Positions 14,087 through 22,057 of a DNA stretch of 22,057 bases are shown one piece after another. A program made the position numbers and the translations under genes. Origin of the DNA: a virus. Below the pieces are notes generated by a model, which had not been told where the DNA came from, ran no database searches, and was given only the letters and a program-made list of their open reading frames with translations. The stretch is from positions 1-22,057 of the IMG/VR virus record IMGVR_UViG_3300037882_002138. One strand, written 5' to 3'. The first letter of the stretch is position 1. The number at the start of each line of letters is the position of its first letter.

Positions 14087-14614
14087 ATGACACCTGTAGA
14101 TCAGTTGCGCGAATACATACACGCCGAAGCGCAAGCGTGGGTGGCGGACTGGGTAGCGCGGCGAAAAGCCGTGCTGGCCAAACGCGGCATTAATGCGAGC
14201 GGCGAACTGATCCGCAGCATGGAGTATGCAGCGGTTCAGGTATTCAATCAGGCTATTACCAATACAATAGAAATCGCATTCGATGAGCATGGCCGATATG
14301 TGGACATGAAGCGGCTGAATGTGCCGGACGGCGGCGTGGATATGATACAGAACATCGCGTCATGGATCGTGAAAAAGGGCCTGTATGATCGTTTCGTGCA
14401 AGGCTATATCCAGCGGCGCAAACTGAAAAAGGCCCCGCCATCCGTGCTGAATAATATGGCGTGGGCGATTGCTATCAAGCGGCGCAAAACCCGACGCTCG
14501 CGAGCCTGGTACAACAAGAGCAAGAGCGCGGCCATTACCGACCTATTCAACAAGGTGGCGGCAGGTATGCCGGAATTGGTGTCCGACGAAATCAAAAAAG
14601 GATTCACACAATAA
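14087..14614 (+). CDS. HK97 gp10-like neck / tail completion protein
   Basis: The protein is 175 aa with ATG 4 nt after the -7-like element. An N-terminal helix (VDQLREYIHAEAQAWVADWV) is followed by a basic segment (RRKAVLAKRG) and a beta-rich middle. The C-terminus is strongly basic, with WAIAIKRRKTRRSRAWYNKS ahead of a final helix. Size, a basic C-terminal half and position ahead of the tape measure gene fit neck proteins that join the tail to the head. The assignment is by resemblance; a search against HK97 gp10-type profiles would decide. It lies 12 nt before the tape measure gene. Confidence 0.5.
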   Translation: MTPVDQLREYIHAEAQAWVADWVARRKAVLAKRGINASGELIRSMEYAAVQVFNQAITNTIEIAFDEHGRYVDMKRLNVPDGGVDMIQNIASWIVKKGLYDRFVQGYIQRRKLKKAPPSVLNNMAWAIAIKRRKTRRSRAWYNKSKSAAITDLFNKVAAGMPELVSDEIKKGFTQ

Positions 14615-14626
14615 TACATATATGAT

Positions 14627-17542
14627 ATGGCAGTTCGGCAAGATCAGGTACGACTTAGGCTCGATTTCATCACGGATGAAAGTCAGCAATTGGCTAAGAC
14701 GCTACAGACAACAAAAGAATATAATCAGCAGATCAAAGAAGCCACGACCAACGTGGCAAAATATGAGCGCGAACTACAGAAAACGGGCGTCAGTGAGGCG
14801 AAGCGCGCCCAACTCCTGAAAAATATAGAGGCCGAACAAAGGCGCATCGCGGGTGCCGAGCGGGCTATATACGAGGAGGGAAAGAAGATAGAAAAATTAG
14901 ACCTGAACAAGGTCGCGCCGGCGCAGTTGGAGCAACGCCTGAAGCAGATACGGCAGGAGATAAAACTCATAGCCGATCAGAGCAGCCCGGCTTTCAAGTC
15001 GTTGCGAGAAGAGTCTCAGAGGATTGAGGAGCAATTCCGCAAAATAAAGGGCCTGAACGCAGGAGGCGGCACTGGTGGCGGCGGCTTGTTGGGTAGTTTG
15101 GGTGGATTTGCGGGCATCGCAGGTCGGGCGCTCCCGCTTATCGGTGGCGCGGTGGCGGCTTTTGAGGGTTTGAAAAAGGCAGTGACCGGCGCGAGCGAAT
15201 TGGAACAGTTGACCATCTCATTTGAAACATTCTTAGGCAGTGCCGACAAGGCAAAGCAGGTCATACAAGACCTGAAGGACTTCGAGGTGAAAACCCCTTT
15301 TGAAGCGGAGGAGGTTAATAAGGCGGGCCGTGCCCTTTTGGCCTTCGGAACCACCACGGATGAACTGATACCGACACTGACGCAAATCGGTGACGTAGCG
15401 GCAGGCACGGGGAAGGACTTCAACGAGTTGGTATTGATCTACGGGAAAGCACAAACGCAAGGCCTGATACAGGGCGAAGAGTTGAACCAGTTGGCAGAGG
15501 CGGGCATACCGATATACAAGGAACTGAGTAAGGTGCTGAATGTCGGCGAAAAAGATATACGGAAGTTGGGCGAACAAGGCAAAATCGAGTTTTCAGCCCT
15601 GCAAAAGGTTTTTCAAAACCTTACAGGCGAAGGCGGCAAGTTTGCGGGCCTGATGGAGAAACAAAGCCAAAGCATTGGGGGCTTGTATTCCACCTTGAAA
15701 AGCGCATTTGGTGAGTTGCTCACGCAGTTGGGCACGGCATTGGCGCCCGCAATCAAAGGGATACTGGATGCCGCGATAGGGTTGGTGAATTACATCAAGC
15801 CGGTATTGATACCCGTATTTCAATTGTTAGGATCTACGGTTTCGTTTGTTTTTGACTCCATTGGTAGTGTGGCTAAGACTACTGCGGGGCTTTTTTCTGG
15901 ATTGGGATCGGGGATTGCCTCACTGATGGAGCGGGCCAAAGATATTCCTATCATTGGTACCTATTTCAAGGTGATCGGTGCCGCCATACAGGTGGTGCGT
16001 GATGCGTTCCAATCGCTTACCGCGACATTTTCGGGCATAAAAGCAGCCATAACCGACTTGTTCACAAATTTCGGGCAAAACATGGGCAACGCCTACAGCG
16101 AGGCCCGTGACGCTGTACTACAAGATGAAGCCCGACAACGCGCCGAGGATGAACGAGACAATCGCCAAGCCAGCGAGGCCGAAAAGCAGCGCGAAATACA
16201 GGCCGCGCAAGATGTAGCCAGGGCAAAAGCCGATGCACAGAAAAAAGCGAGGGAGGAAGCGAGGAAACGGGCAGAGGAAGCATTCAAAACGCAGTTGGCG
16301 GCACAGGAGGCCCACTTGCGGCGAGAGGAACTTCTGAATGAAATAGATCATATAAATAAAAATGTCTCTGAGCAACAATATCAAGAGGACATATTATTTA
16401 TAAAAAAGAAAGGATACGAGGCCCAACTTCAAGTCTACAAAAAATTTGGGAAAGAGCAGGAAAACGAGGCACTGGAACTGCAAAAGAAACTGGCCGAGAT
16501 CAACCAAGCCCTCACCATCCCGCGCACCGCACCTGTCGCCGCTATCGGTGGCCGGAATGTAGGCGGGCAGGTAAGCACAGGGCAGGACAACACGGGGCAA
16601 TTGCTGAACAATCAGCAGTTGGGCGAGGATGCACTATTGGCGAATCTTCGCTCTAAGTTTGAGCGGGCATTGATTACCGAACAGGAGTATGAACTGCGCA
16701 GGATGGAATTGAAGCGGGCGTTTCTGGCTGAAGAAATCGCGATATTGCAGGCGGCAAGTCAGCCGCAGGTGGAGGAGATACAGAAAAGGGAAGAGCAAAA
16801 GTTGAAGGTAGAGGAACGTATTTCCTTTAAACGGCTGGAAAACCAACGGGTTACGGACGAAGCGAAAGCAAGGATGGAGGAGGTGCGTTTGGATACTTTC
16901 AACGCCTCTGTGGATTTAGCAATTAGTATTTTAGGCCGGGAGGAGGCCGCAAGGCGAAAAAATGCAAGCGTAATCAAGGCTTTCAATATCGGGGAAGTTC
17001 TTGTCAATGGGATAGCAGAGGTGCAAAAGATATTTGCAAAGTATGCTGCGGTTCCAGGGGGTCAACTTATAGCCCTTGCAGAGTCCGCGCCTGCGATCAT
17101 TAGGAGAACAGCCGCAATTGTAAAAATTGCAACGACAAAGTTTGCAGGTGGTGGCTTCACTGGATCAGGGTATGGCTCAAGCGATGAAACCGGATTCAAG
17201 CCGGCAGGCGTAGTTCACGAAGGGGAATATGTAATTCCGAAGCGCATAGTAGAAAGCCAGACAGCCGCGCCACTGATCGGCCAACTCGAGCGGTGGAGAA
17301 CGCGCAAATATGCGCAGGGTGGATTTGTGGCTCCGGGCAGCACGGATTTGCGCCCGGGCGTGGCAGCGAACACCTCGCAAACGATAGTACAGCCTGATTT
17401 GATGGCCTTATATGAGGCTGTTCAACTCTTCGGTAAAAAGGTAGATGCCATGCAAACGGAGGTGAAAGCGAGGGTGGTGGTGACGGAGTTGGAAGATGCG
17501 CAAAGCGAACTGAATACGCTGCGCAGCGATGCGGCTTTGTAA
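14627..17542 (+). CDS. Tape measure protein
   Basis: The protein is 971 aa. Residues 1-140 form a long coiled coil. Residues 143-165 form a Gly-rich hydrophobic segment. Residues about 185-400 match the conserved tape measure domain, with the characteristic KTPFEAEEV near 222 and LNQLAEAGIPIYKELSKV in its middle. Hydrophobic helices follow at about 375-450, then charged coiled coils at about 490-620. The C-terminus has the GGF...GVVHEGEYVIPK pattern near 860-870 common in tape measure proteins. It sets tail length and helps DNA entry. At roughly 0.15 nm per residue a tail of about 145 nm is expected. The ATG at 14622 is in another frame and is rejected. Confidence 0.95.
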   Translation: MAVRQDQVRLRLDFITDESQQLAKTLQTTKEYNQQIKEATTNVAKYERELQKTGVSEAKRAQLLKNIEAEQRRIAGAERAIYEEGKKIEKLDLNKVAPAQLEQRLKQIRQEIKLIADQSSPAFKSLREESQRIEEQFRKIKGLNAGGGTGGGGLLGSLGGFAGIAGRALPLIGGAVAAFEGLKKAVTGASELEQLTISFETFLGSADKAKQVIQDLKDFEVKTPFEAEEVNKAGRALLAFGTTTDELIPTLTQIGDVAAGTGKDFNELVLIYGKAQTQGLIQGEELNQLAEAGIPIYKELSKVLNVGEKDIRKLGEQGKIEFSALQKVFQNLTGEGGKFAGLMEKQSQSIGGLYSTLKSAFGELLTQLGTALAPAIKGILDAAIGLVNYIKPVLIPVFQLLGSTVSFVFDSIGSVAKTTAGLFSGLGSGIASLMERAKDIPIIGTYFKVIGAAIQVVRDAFQSLTATFSGIKAAITDLFTNFGQNMGNAYSEARDAVLQDEARQRAEDERDNRQASEAEKQREIQAAQDVARAKADAQKKAREEARKRAEEAFKTQLAAQEAHLRREELLNEIDHINKNVSEQQYQEDILFIKKKGYEAQLQVYKKFGKEQENEALELQKKLAEINQALTIPRTAPVAAIGGRNVGGQVSTGQDNTGQLLNNQQLGEDALLANLRSKFERALITEQEYELRRMELKRAFLAEEIAILQAASQPQVEEIQKREEQKLKVEERISFKRLENQRVTDEAKARMEEVRLDTFNASVDLAISILGREEAARRKNASVIKAFNIGEVLVNGIAEVQKIFAKYAAVPGGQLIALAESAPAIIRRTAAIVKIATTKFAGGGFTGSGYGSSDETGFKPAGVVHEGEYVIPKRIVESQTAAPLIGQLERWRTRKYAQGGFVAPGSTDLRPGVAANTSQTIVQPDLMALYEAVQLFGKKVDAMQTEVKARVVVTELEDAQSELNTLRSDAAL

Positions 17543-17578
17543 TGTCCTTTTACACGTGTTTTTTGGCCTTCAAATTTG
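17542..17578 (+). promoter_or_regulatory. Late-promoter-like site P5
   Basis: ATGTCCTTTT (17542-17551) starts at the last base of the tape measure stop codon. The -7-like CAAATTTG ends at G17578, giving the standard 34-nt G-to-G spacing. CAAC then leads to ATG 17583. It is the only member besides P1 without a terminator in front. Confidence 0.65.
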
Positions 17579-17582
17579 CAAC

Positions 17583-17894
17583 ATGAACGAACACGCTATC
17601 ACTTATGACAGTATGTTGGCAATGATCGCCAAGGGAGGGCCGACGCCTTTCCGAATTGTGTATGTGATCGGACAGGGCAAGAACAAGGGGCAACTGCGCG
17701 AGTTTGTCGCGTATTACGGCGCGCCAAATCCTAAGGACATCAGCCCCCAAAGCGGCGGGGCTCCGCGTAGCGAACCCAAAAAATACAGCCTGAAAGCGGG
17801 CGGGAATTTGTTTTTCACGGAGTTCAGCACTCAAAGGCTGCTCACTCTTTTCTCATACAATATCATCACCATAAATGGAAAAAAAGTCATATAG
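17583..17894 (+). CDS. Small protein preceding the portal gene
   Basis: The protein is 103 aa from ATG 17583; an in-frame ATG at 17529 lies inside the tape measure gene and is rejected. Residues 20-50 (PTPFRIVYVIGQGKNKGQLR) look like a beta hairpin. A Pro/Gly/Ser-rich loop follows (about 55-72), then a C-terminal strand-helix part (GNLFFTEFSTQRLLTLFSYN). Its last 20 bases overlap the portal start, so the two are likely co-translated. The family is not recognised. Position suggests a role at the head-tail joint or in portal assembly. Confidence 0.6.
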   Translation: MNEHAITYDSMLAMIAKGGPTPFRIVYVIGQGKNKGQLREFVAYYGAPNPKDISPQSGGAPRSEPKKYSLKAGGNLFFTEFSTQRLLTLFSYNIITINGKKVI

Positions 17895-19239
17895 CCCGCC
17901 AATTGGTGAGCAATACATGGTATCCGGTAATGCCGCCGTCGTATTTTCTACCGTCGTGCCGGGTAACGCGCAGAACGATATCGGGAAACCTGAAAAAAAG
18001 GCGATAGGCGGGCAAAGCGTGGAGTACATCGCATGGGGGACAAATAACAACCTACCCTACTACCGCGAGGAGGTGGCAACGGGCAATAACATTGTAGGCA
18101 GCCTAATCCGCCGCAAACGCGACATCGTGTGCGGCCAAGGCTGGTATGCCTACCGCGAACGCTATGTGGATGATAGCAGTGGTATGATGAAGCGCGTGGT
18201 GGATGAAGTGCCGATGCCGGATGGCGCTGCGCGGTTTTTTGAGCAATTCCGGGAGGAAGCAAAGAAAATTGTCGGGGAACTGATGAAGCATGAACTGTGC
18301 GCCGTGGAGTTCATTCGCAATCGCGACGGTATAGGGCTTAATTCTGTGAATGCCACAGAAACGAAGTACATTAGGGCCGCGCCAAAAACAAAAGGGAAAA
18401 TCAAAACATGGCTGTGGTCGAACGCCTGGACAGAAGGACAGCGGAAACAATTGAGCGTATCCGATCAGGTGGTGCAACGTTTGGAAACTTATAACGGTAT
18501 CCCATCGGGCCCCGGCCAGCAGGCTGGGTTTGTGTTGGCCTTGTCGGATGATCTATTCAATGACGGCTATTATCCGATCCCGGCATGGTGGGGAGGTCGG
18601 CACTGGGTGGAATTGTCGAATATTATCCCCATTTTCCACCTCAATAACCTGAAAAACATGTCAGCGCCACGGTGGCTGCTTATCATCCCGCACGATTACT
18701 TCCTACACTACGAGAAATACAACGCGGCCACCGATGAGCCGACCCGCGCTGAAGTGTTGAAAGATGCGCAGGCAAAGAAACAGGCGTTCGTTAGCGACTT
18801 CAACGAACTTGTGACCGGCGCAGAAAACACAGGGAAAACCCTGACTATTGAATCCGTACGCGAAGAAGTGTATGGCAAGATGGTGGATAAGCGGATCATG
18901 GTAGAGCCGCTGGTGATTGACCTGCGGGATGATGCCCTGATAAAATTATATGAGAGCAGCAATGTGGCGAACATATCGGCGCAGGGGCTCCACCCTACCC
19001 TCGCGAACATAGAAACGCAGGGCCGACTCAGCAGTGGCACGGAGATACGAAATGCGTTCCTGCTTTGGCTTGTGATCGCGGCCCCGGCTTACCGGGATCA
19101 CCTTATGCGGGTGGTCAACACCGTGAAGGCTATCGAAGGCTGGCCCGCTGATATTCACTATGCTATTCGCGACGCCGAACTCACCACGTTGGCCGAAAAT
19201 CCGGGCGGCGTGAAACAAAGCGAACGCCCACCCGTATGA
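17875..19239 (+). CDS. Portal protein
   Basis: The protein is 454 aa. It resembles the portal type of Bacteroidota siphophages. An N-terminal YIAWGTNNNLPYY stretch (about 51-63) is followed by helices carrying GNNIVGSLIRRKRDIVCGQG (70-89). A central beta-rich region contains PIPAWWGGRHWVELS (about 234-248). A C-terminal helical part contains LSSGTEIRNAFLLWLVIAAP (about 385-404), probably the wing-to-crown helix. The protein forms the dodecameric channel at the vertex through which DNA is packaged. It overlaps the preceding gene by 20 nt and the next by four (ATGA). Confidence 0.85.
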   Translation: MEKKSYSPPIGEQYMVSGNAAVVFSTVVPGNAQNDIGKPEKKAIGGQSVEYIAWGTNNNLPYYREEVATGNNIVGSLIRRKRDIVCGQGWYAYRERYVDDSSGMMKRVVDEVPMPDGAARFFEQFREEAKKIVGELMKHELCAVEFIRNRDGIGLNSVNATETKYIRAAPKTKGKIKTWLWSNAWTEGQRKQLSVSDQVVQRLETYNGIPSGPGQQAGFVLALSDDLFNDGYYPIPAWWGGRHWVELSNIIPIFHLNNLKNMSAPRWLLIIPHDYFLHYEKYNAATDEPTRAEVLKDAQAKKQAFVSDFNELVTGAENTGKTLTIESVREEVYGKMVDKRIMVEPLVIDLRDDALIKLYESSNVANISAQGLHPTLANIETQGRLSSGTEIRNAFLLWLVIAAPAYRDHLMRVVNTVKAIEGWPADIHYAIRDAELTTLAENPGGVKQSERPPV

Positions 19240-19892
19240 CGGCAGCGCAATATCACGAACACCTAAAGGTCATAGAAGCGGCCAATCCTCGCGAGCCACT
19301 GCTGCACTTCCTGCGCAGCGGCTATACGGCGCTCAATGCAATCTATTTGCATCGGGCATTGAAAAACATGTCGGAAATGCCTATTTTAGTCGAAAATTAC
19401 GAAGGCGAGGCCGAAGGAAACGAAGAACTACCCGACCATGATACGGATGATGCACATGATGGCCCTACATACCAGGCACTCACGGCTGAAATAAGAAGGG
19501 CCTACAACCACATCCGGGCCTCGCGCAATGAATACCATCGGTGCCGAACCGATGACGAACGGGCTAAGGTGGCGGATCAAGTCCGCAGCGCGTGGATGAG
19601 CATTATGTTCGCGATTAAAAAACGCAAGGCTTATGCGGATACGGGGCAGATCATAGAGGTAGAGGTTGATGATGACGAACTCCCCGATAATGCCGTGATG
19701 CTGGCCAAACGACTGAACTCCATCCGGGCGCAAATAGCACAGGAAAAGCGCAAAATCCTCGAAATCGCCGCGCTGAAGGACAGTGATCCGACAAGGGCCA
19801 AGCGGCTTGACACGGCGGAGCGGCAGTTGAAGCGGCTGGAAGTGTTGAAGGGGATGGCGGTGGAGAAGTTGAATAGCATGAAAAACGAATAA
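19236..19892 (+). CDS. Acidic coiled-coil protein after the portal
   Basis: The protein is 218 aa, coupled to the portal gene by an ATGA overlap. Residues 1-45 are helical and include an aromatic-rich stretch (LRSGYTALNAIYLHRALKNM). Residues 50-75 form a very acidic linker (EAEGNEELPDHDTDDAHDG). Residues 78-215 form long charged helices with coiled-coil character, interrupted by an acidic segment (VEVDDDELPDN). Conserved-looking motifs for any enzyme were not found. Position between portal and terminase suggests a DNA packaging or head completion factor. No family is recognised. Confidence 0.6.
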   Translation: MTAAQYHEHLKVIEAANPREPLLHFLRSGYTALNAIYLHRALKNMSEMPILVENYEGEAEGNEELPDHDTDDAHDGPTYQALTAEIRRAYNHIRASRNEYHRCRTDDERAKVADQVRSAWMSIMFAIKKRKAYADTGQIIEVEVDDDELPDNAVMLAKRLNSIRAQIAQEKRKILEIAALKDSDPTRAKRLDTAERQLKRLEVLKGMAVEKLNSMKNE

Positions 19893-19896
19893 GGAT

Positions 19897-19921
19897 CCTC
19901 GCAGGAATGCGGGGCTTTTTT
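19897..19921 (+). terminator. Rho-independent terminator
   Basis: CCTCGCA (19897-19903) pairs with TGCGGGG (19908-19914) with one G-U pair, a GGAA tetraloop of the GNRA type and CTTTTTT after the stem. It starts four bases after the previous stop and leads directly into site P6. Confidence 0.8.
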
Positions 19922-19922
19922 G

Positions 19923-19959
19923 TTGTCCTTTTCTGCGCTCCCCTACCCCGGCATCTTTG
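19923..19959 (+). promoter_or_regulatory. Late-promoter-like site P6
   Basis: TTGTCCTTTT (19923-19932) and the -7-like CATCTTTG ending at G19959 give the 34-nt G-to-G spacing. CTGT then leads to ATG 19964. Its -7 element differs from the host consensus TAnnTTTG only at the first base, making it the clearest promoter of the family. Confidence 0.7.
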
Positions 19960-19963
19960 CTGT

Positions 19964-20539
19964 ATGAGAAGGGTACAAAAGCGACTATACACGCTAAAAG
20001 ACTGGGAATCCGGTGATGACTTTGACCGGATGTGGATGTCTATGCAGGAGCCAGATAGATGGGTTTTGACCCCTCGGGAAGATAGTACGCTGCAAAAACT
20101 CAAGGCGGTGTGGGCCTTGGTAATGGAAAATACCCGTCCTACTCAGCGGGTCAAAGCCATCACGGAGGCGTATGACTGCACCCCAAAAACCGCTTATACT
20201 TATATCCGGCAGGCGACCGATCTGTTTGGCGATCTGATGAATATAGACCACGAACTTGAGATGCACCTGGCTTATGATAAGGCCCTGCATCTGATGCAAT
20301 TGGCTGAACAGGACGGAGACATCGAAACCGCGCAAAAATGCCTGAAAACGGCGCAAGACATTAGAGAAAAAATAGAAAACAAAACCCCACGGCAAGCCAA
20401 ACAGTATGTGGCGATTACGATTACCAACAATCCGAAGGTTTTAGAGGCAAAAAATGCCGAATCCCTTGAATTATCACAGGAAATCGAATATGAGCCTATA
20501 TTAATCCCATCCCGCGCACATGCAGATATATCTGAATAG
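19964..20539 (+). CDS. terS: Small terminase subunit
   Basis: The protein is 191 aa from ATG 19964. A start at 19907 would run through the terminator and promoter-like site and is rejected. Residues 62-90 (RVKAITEAYDCTPKTAYTYI and following) have the spacing of a helix-turn-helix, the DNA recognition part of small terminases. Residues 95-140 are a helical, likely oligomerising region. The C-terminus ends in a short acidic tail. Overlap by 20 nt with the large terminase gene fixes its identity. It binds the packaging site on phage DNA and loads the large subunit. Confidence 0.8.
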   Translation: MRRVQKRLYTLKDWESGDDFDRMWMSMQEPDRWVLTPREDSTLQKLKAVWALVMENTRPTQRVKAITEAYDCTPKTAYTYIRQATDLFGDLMNIDHELEMHLAYDKALHLMQLAEQDGDIETAQKCLKTAQDIREKIENKTPRQAKQYVAITITNNPKVLEAKNAESLELSQEIEYEPILIPSRAHADISE

Positions 20540-21986
20540 TAAGCAGGAGGAGTTTTTTCGCAATGAAAAGCCCTACAAAATGTTCCTCGCTGGTCGTGGT
20601 ACGGGCAAAAGTACCGTGGAAGGGCTTGAACAATATGAGGCGATGGCACAAATGCCTCGCGGGCGGGGTTTCTTCGCGGCTTGTACTTATGCGAATATAT
20701 TGAACGTAGAGCTGCCCGCGCAGACAAAACTGTGGGAGAGTTTGGGCCTGATAGAAGGCGAAGATTATGTGGTGGGGAAAAAACCGCCAGCGTCATTTAC
20801 ACGATGCTTTGATGAGCCGCGCAAGTATGAAAATGTGATCAGTTGGGCCAATGGACATAGGATTATATTGTTTTCTATGGATAGACCTGATCTTAATCGT
20901 GGGGGATCGTTCCACCATGGCGGGCTGGGCGAGGCGGCTTTGGTGCCGCACGATGCCGTAACACGGGTACTTCTCCCCTCTATCCGGGGTGGCGTGAAGG
21001 ATTTTACCTCAAAAAGACGGGGGCAATTCCGGGCATATACCACCATCCCGTGGAAGCCATCGGGATATTGGGTACTGGATTATGAAGAAAAGGCAAAGAA
21101 TCCAAAGGGGATGCACCACTTCACGGAATCAAGTGCCGTGGAAAACCTTGAAATATTGGGTGCTGATTATCTGGAACGGATGCAGGCGGAGATGGGGTAT
21201 CTTGAATACCTGGTCGAAGTGCTGAATCAGAGGGTAAAAAAAGCGGCTGATGCCTTTTACCACAAGTTTGATCCTGATCGGCACACATATACCCCCCGGC
21301 ACCAGTATGGGGAATCTGATAATGGTATCATTCTGTCCGGCCAATCTGATCCAAACTACAAAGCGGATTCGCTTTTGGAGGTTTCGTTTGACTTCTCTGG
21401 ATGGTTCAACTGTGCCACGGTATGGCAGGAGGGCGCGCACAATGATGGTGTGCGCAGACATAAGTGTGAGTACTGCCTGCACCAGTTCTTTGTTAAGACG
21501 GATGAAGGCAAGGTGGGCGAGTTGGTTGACAAGATATGTCAACACTACGGATCGCATAAGACCAAACTGGTACGCCTATGGGGTGAACCTCGTGGTCATG
21601 ACCATAGGCCGGACACGCCGCAAACATTGTTTCAGCAGATACAAACCCGATTCCAAAAGAACGGATGGGGCGCGGAGATCAAGGTGCAGAACGTTCAGGT
21701 GAAGTCACACAAGGAGCGTGGCAATCTTATGAATGACGCACTCGCAGAGCAGAATGGTATGACGCTACTTAGATTCAACGACACCACGTGCAAGGATGTA
21801 GTCATCGCGATGCAGGTCACCGGGACAAAGGATGATGGTAGCAAGGATAAGTCGAAGGAGAAGGATAGGCTGTTCCCTCAGGAACATGCCCCCCACTTCA
21901 CCGATACCGTGGACTACTACTACACCCAGAAGTACGGAGCGGCGATGTCTCGAGCTAGGGTAGCATTGAATGCAGGTGTGATGTGA
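20520..21986 (+). CDS. terL: Large terminase subunit
   Basis: The protein is 488 aa. The Walker A motif GRGTGKS is at residues 25-31. Residues 127-142 hold GGSFHHGGLGEAAL at the expected Walker B place, with E138 as likely catalytic glutamate but Gly at 137 where Asp is usual. TTIPWKPSGYW (174-184) fits the ATPase coupling motif. The nuclease part has D291 (VSFDFSGW), WGEPRG around E356, and HFTDTVDYY with D462 (459-467), matching three acidic positions of the RNase H-like nuclease. It powers DNA translocation into the head and cuts the concatemer. The gene is followed by a terminator and ends the packaging block. Confidence 0.95.
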   Translation: MQIYLNSKQEEFFRNEKPYKMFLAGRGTGKSTVEGLEQYEAMAQMPRGRGFFAACTYANILNVELPAQTKLWESLGLIEGEDYVVGKKPPASFTRCFDEPRKYENVISWANGHRIILFSMDRPDLNRGGSFHHGGLGEAALVPHDAVTRVLLPSIRGGVKDFTSKRRGQFRAYTTIPWKPSGYWVLDYEEKAKNPKGMHHFTESSAVENLEILGADYLERMQAEMGYLEYLVEVLNQRVKKAADAFYHKFDPDRHTYTPRHQYGESDNGIILSGQSDPNYKADSLLEVSFDFSGWFNCATVWQEGAHNDGVRRHKCEYCLHQFFVKTDEGKVGELVDKICQHYGSHKTKLVRLWGEPRGHDHRPDTPQTLFQQIQTRFQKNGWGAEIKVQNVQVKSHKERGNLMNDALAEQNGMTLLRFNDTTCKDVVIAMQVTGTKDDGSKDKSKEKDRLFPQEHAPHFTDTVDYYYTQKYGAAMSRARVALNAGVM

Positions 21987-22001
21987 CCCCCAGCCATATA
22001 A

Positions 22002-22022
22002 CCCGCCATTTGGCGGGCTTTT
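22002..22022 (+). terminator. Rho-independent terminator after the large terminase
   Basis: CCCGCC (22002-22007) pairs with GGCGGG (22012-22017), with the loop ATTT and a CTTTT tail. It follows the large terminase stop by 15 nt. Confidence 0.82.
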
Positions 22023-22041
22023 AATTAAGTTTTTGCTAATC

Positions 22042-22057
22042 AGATCGGAAGAGCACA
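22042..22057 (+). other. Illumina adapter remnant at contig end
   Basis: The final 16 bases, AGATCGGAAGAGCACA, are identical to the start of the Illumina TruSeq read-1 adapter. This is not phage sequence. The genuine sequence ends at or before 22041. Confidence 0.95.

Noticed and set aside
13999-14193. 64-aa forward open frame between the tail-completion gene and the neck gene
   Set aside because: It runs through a perfect terminator and promoter-like site and then overlaps the true neck gene in another frame.

Overview
The window is a stretch of a tailed-phage (Caudoviricetes) genome or prophage whose host is most likely a member of Bacteroidota. The phage identity rests on a recognisable large terminase, small terminase, portal, tape measure protein, major capsid protein and a prohead protease joined to a coiled-coil scaffold region. 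The host call rests on promoters of the TTTG-N19/20-TAnnTTTG type, A/T-rich leaders without Shine-Dalgarno sequences, and Bacteroidota-style fibre repeats such as GIGTTSPS. The long tape measure protein and the absence of any sheath gene suggest a siphovirus. No integrase, repressor, endolysin or replication gene is visible, so temperate or lytic lifestyle is undecided. The last 16 bases match the start of the Illumina TruSeq adapter, so the right edge is an assembly artefact.

Every supported gene is on the + strand. Layout: (1) 1-414: the end of an upstream gene, three stem-loops (the last a strong terminator), and a tandem 58-bp C-rich repeat. (2) 415-1212: a protein of unknown role with a C-terminal helix-turn-helix. 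(3) 1231-7552: an adhesion block with one tail-associated beta-rich protein followed by four genes whose products all begin with apparent Sec signal peptides; three of these are fibre-like. (4) 7623-11304: a head block with protease-scaffold, major capsid protein, a probable tail tube protein, a holin-like membrane protein and small proteins. (5) 11402-12218: a two-gene cassette with its own host-type promoter and terminator, resembling a moron. (6) 12292-17542: tail assembly genes, a neck protein and the tape measure protein. (7) 17583-21986: a small protein, portal, an acidic coiled-coil protein, and the small and large terminases.

The most unusual signal is regulatory. Six sites share a G[T/A]CCTT element, a fixed 34-35 nt distance to the G of a -7-like element ending in TTTG (or TTCG/ATTG), and in five of the six a start codon exactly 4 nt after that G. 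They precede the genes at 1231, 7623, 12292, 14087, 17583 and 19964, and three or four sit immediately behind a terminator. This looks like a phage late-promoter family that would produce leaderless or nearly leaderless mRNAs and divide the structural genes into separate transcripts. The module order is also unusual: fibres come first, then head, tail and tape measure, with portal and terminase last.
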